DNA of 6,633 nucleotides from CAZIPN01 sp964541225 (GTDB lineage: Bacteria; Actinomycetota; Coriobacteriia; Anaerosomatales; JAAXUF01), in the NCBI GenBank assembly GCA_964541225.1, contig CAZIPN010000051.1, positions 1 to 6,633 on the forward strand. The letters are read 5' to 3'. This document shows, piece after piece, positions 6,076 to 6,633 of this stretch (positions within the stretch are counted from its first letter, which is position 1; each line of letters starts with the position of its first letter). The position numbers and the translations under genes were made by a program. The notes under the pieces are model-generated. The model had not been told where the DNA came from, did no database searches, and was given only the letters and a program-made list of their open reading frames with translations.

Positions 6076-6160
6076 GGCAAAACGGGAATAGGTTCCTGAA
6101 GAAACCTTGACCTGAGTTGAGTGCAGACCCGGTGTTGGTGATTAGAGGGTGAATCTGAGA
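6076..6160. promoter_or_regulatory. Divergent promoter region between HAD hydrolase and FAD oxidase
   Basis: This 85-bp spacer separates two diverging genes. On the minus strand, TATTCC (complement of 6086-6091) is a possible -10; a transcript from it would leave almost no leader for GTG 6075 but a normal one for TTG 6030. On the plus strand, TTGACC (6107-6112) looks like a -35 box, yet no acceptable -10 lies 16-18 bp downstream. A small dyad, GGAA-TAGG-TTCC, sits within 6085-6096. Promoter positions are not settled by the sequence. Confidence 0.3.
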
Positions 6161-6633
6161 ATGAGCACGACACGTGAGCAGACGATCCAGGCGTTGGTCG
6201 GGATGTGCGGCGAAGACCGCGTGCGGGCCGACTATCGAGAACGGTCGATGTACTCATTCGACATCGGAGCCATGCCATCGCTGGTGAAGCCATTTGTGGG
6301 TGCCGGTTTGCCAGGGGCGGTGGTCAGGCCGCGCGATGAGGATGATGTGATCGGCATCATCAGATTGGCGAGGTCCCAAGGCGTGAAGGTCGTTCCTCGC
6401 GCATGGGCCACCAGTGGCTACGGCGGAGTTCTTCCGCCGCGAGGCGCAGTCGTGATGGACCTGTCCGGAATGCAGCGGGTGCTGTCGATGGACACGGAGA
6501 ACATGACAGTCCGCGTGCAGCCCGCTGCGATCTGGCAGAAGCTCGATCGCGAGCTGGTCAAGCACGATGTGACTTTGCGCGTGTATCCGTCTTCGTATCC
6601 GAGTTCTTCCGTCGGCGGGTGGCTTGCGCAGGG
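6161..6633 (+). CDS. GlcD-like FAD-binding oxidoreductase, N-terminal part (3'-truncated by window edge)
   Basis: N-terminal FAD-binding domain of the PCMH/vanillyl-alcohol-oxidase fold, the group of glycolate oxidase GlcD and D-lactate dehydrogenases; it would oxidise a 2-hydroxyacid or similar substrate via FAD. ATG 6161 is preceded by GAGGGTGA (6145-6152) eight bases upstream, a good RBS. The open frame runs 157 codons to the edge without a stop. Landmarks: GAVVRPRDEDDVIGIIRLAR (52-71), the FAD pyrophosphate loop PRAWATSGYGGVLP (79-92), VVMDLSGMQRV (97-107), and YPSSYPSSSVGGWLAQ (142-157), which matches the second FAD-contact block of the family. The loop has ATSGYGG where GlcD has a GTGxSGG-type sequence. 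I associate that variant with larger proteins that carry a C-terminal iron-sulfur domain, from memory only. The gene is divergent from the HAD hydrolase. Family is secure, substrate and full architecture are unknown because the rest lies outside the window. Confidence 0.85.
   Translation, partial: MSTTREQTIQALVGMCGEDRVRADYRERSMYSFDIGAMPSLVKPFVGAGLPGAVVRPRDEDDVIGIIRLARSQGVKVVPRAWATSGYGGVLPPRGAVVMDLSGMQRVLSMDTENMTVRVQPAAIWQKLDRELVKHDVTLRVYPSSYPSSSVGGWLAQ

Noticed and set aside
6107..6145. Promoter TTGACC or TTGAGT with GATTAG for the FAD oxidase gene
   Set aside because: TTGACC has no -10 at proper spacing; TTGAGT with GATTAG is only a 3/6 match at the -10 and would overlap the ribosome-binding site.
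1..6633. CRISPR array, insertion sequence, tRNA, toxin-antitoxin or defence module
   Set aside because: No spaced direct repeats, transposase motifs, cloverleaf or defence-type domains seen on either strand; all long conserved frames are metabolic or transport genes.

Overview
The window reads as ordinary chromosomal DNA from a high-GC bacterium (roughly 60-65% G+C by eye, GTG and possibly TTG starts, strong third-position G/C bias). An exact run of 100 N (1815-1914) looks like a scaffolding gap in a draft or metagenome-assembled genome. A HemY-type porphyrinogen oxidase, a divergent one-piece transketolase, a [NiFe]-hydrogenase-type maturation peptidase and a GlcD-like FAD oxidase together suggest an anaerobic or facultative lineage, perhaps a deep-branching Actinomycetota (Coriobacteriia-like). 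That placement is inference, since the window holds no rRNA or other strong marker.

Layout. 2-853 (+) is the C-terminal part of a HemY-type protoporphyrinogen/coproporphyrinogen oxidase. 854-984 is an intergenic stretch with a plausible terminator and a near-perfect 21-bp dyad. 985-1800 (+) is a ZIP-family metal transporter. 1815-1914 is the gap. 1915-2717 (-) is an inositol-monophosphatase-family phosphatase that lacks only its last residues in the gap. 2718-2832 is a divergent promoter region. 2833-4752 (+) is a complete 639-aa transketolase of unusual sequence. Tail to tail with it, overlapping by 94 bp, is a minus-strand pair: a HAD hydrolase (5314-6075) followed 31 bp later by a hydrogenase maturation peptidase-like protein (4659-5282). 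6076-6160 is a second divergent promoter region, and 6161 to the edge (+) is the N-terminus of a GlcD-like FAD-binding oxidoreductase.

How the genes may work together. The IMPase-family protein and the transketolase are divergent and could share regulation; sugar-phosphate metabolism would suit both if the phosphatase acts on fructose 1,6-bisphosphate. The HAD protein and the peptidase are probably co-transcribed. The HAD phosphatase and the GlcD-like oxidase are divergent neighbours, which weakly recalls phosphoglycolate/glycolate metabolism. None of these links is proven by the sequence.

I found no mobile element, CRISPR array, RNA gene, phage or defence module, and nothing I would call a new system. 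The points most worth a second look are the peptidase with Asp where the nickel-ligand His is expected, its long overlap with the transketolase, the atypical transketolase motifs, and the structured leader of the ZIP gene.
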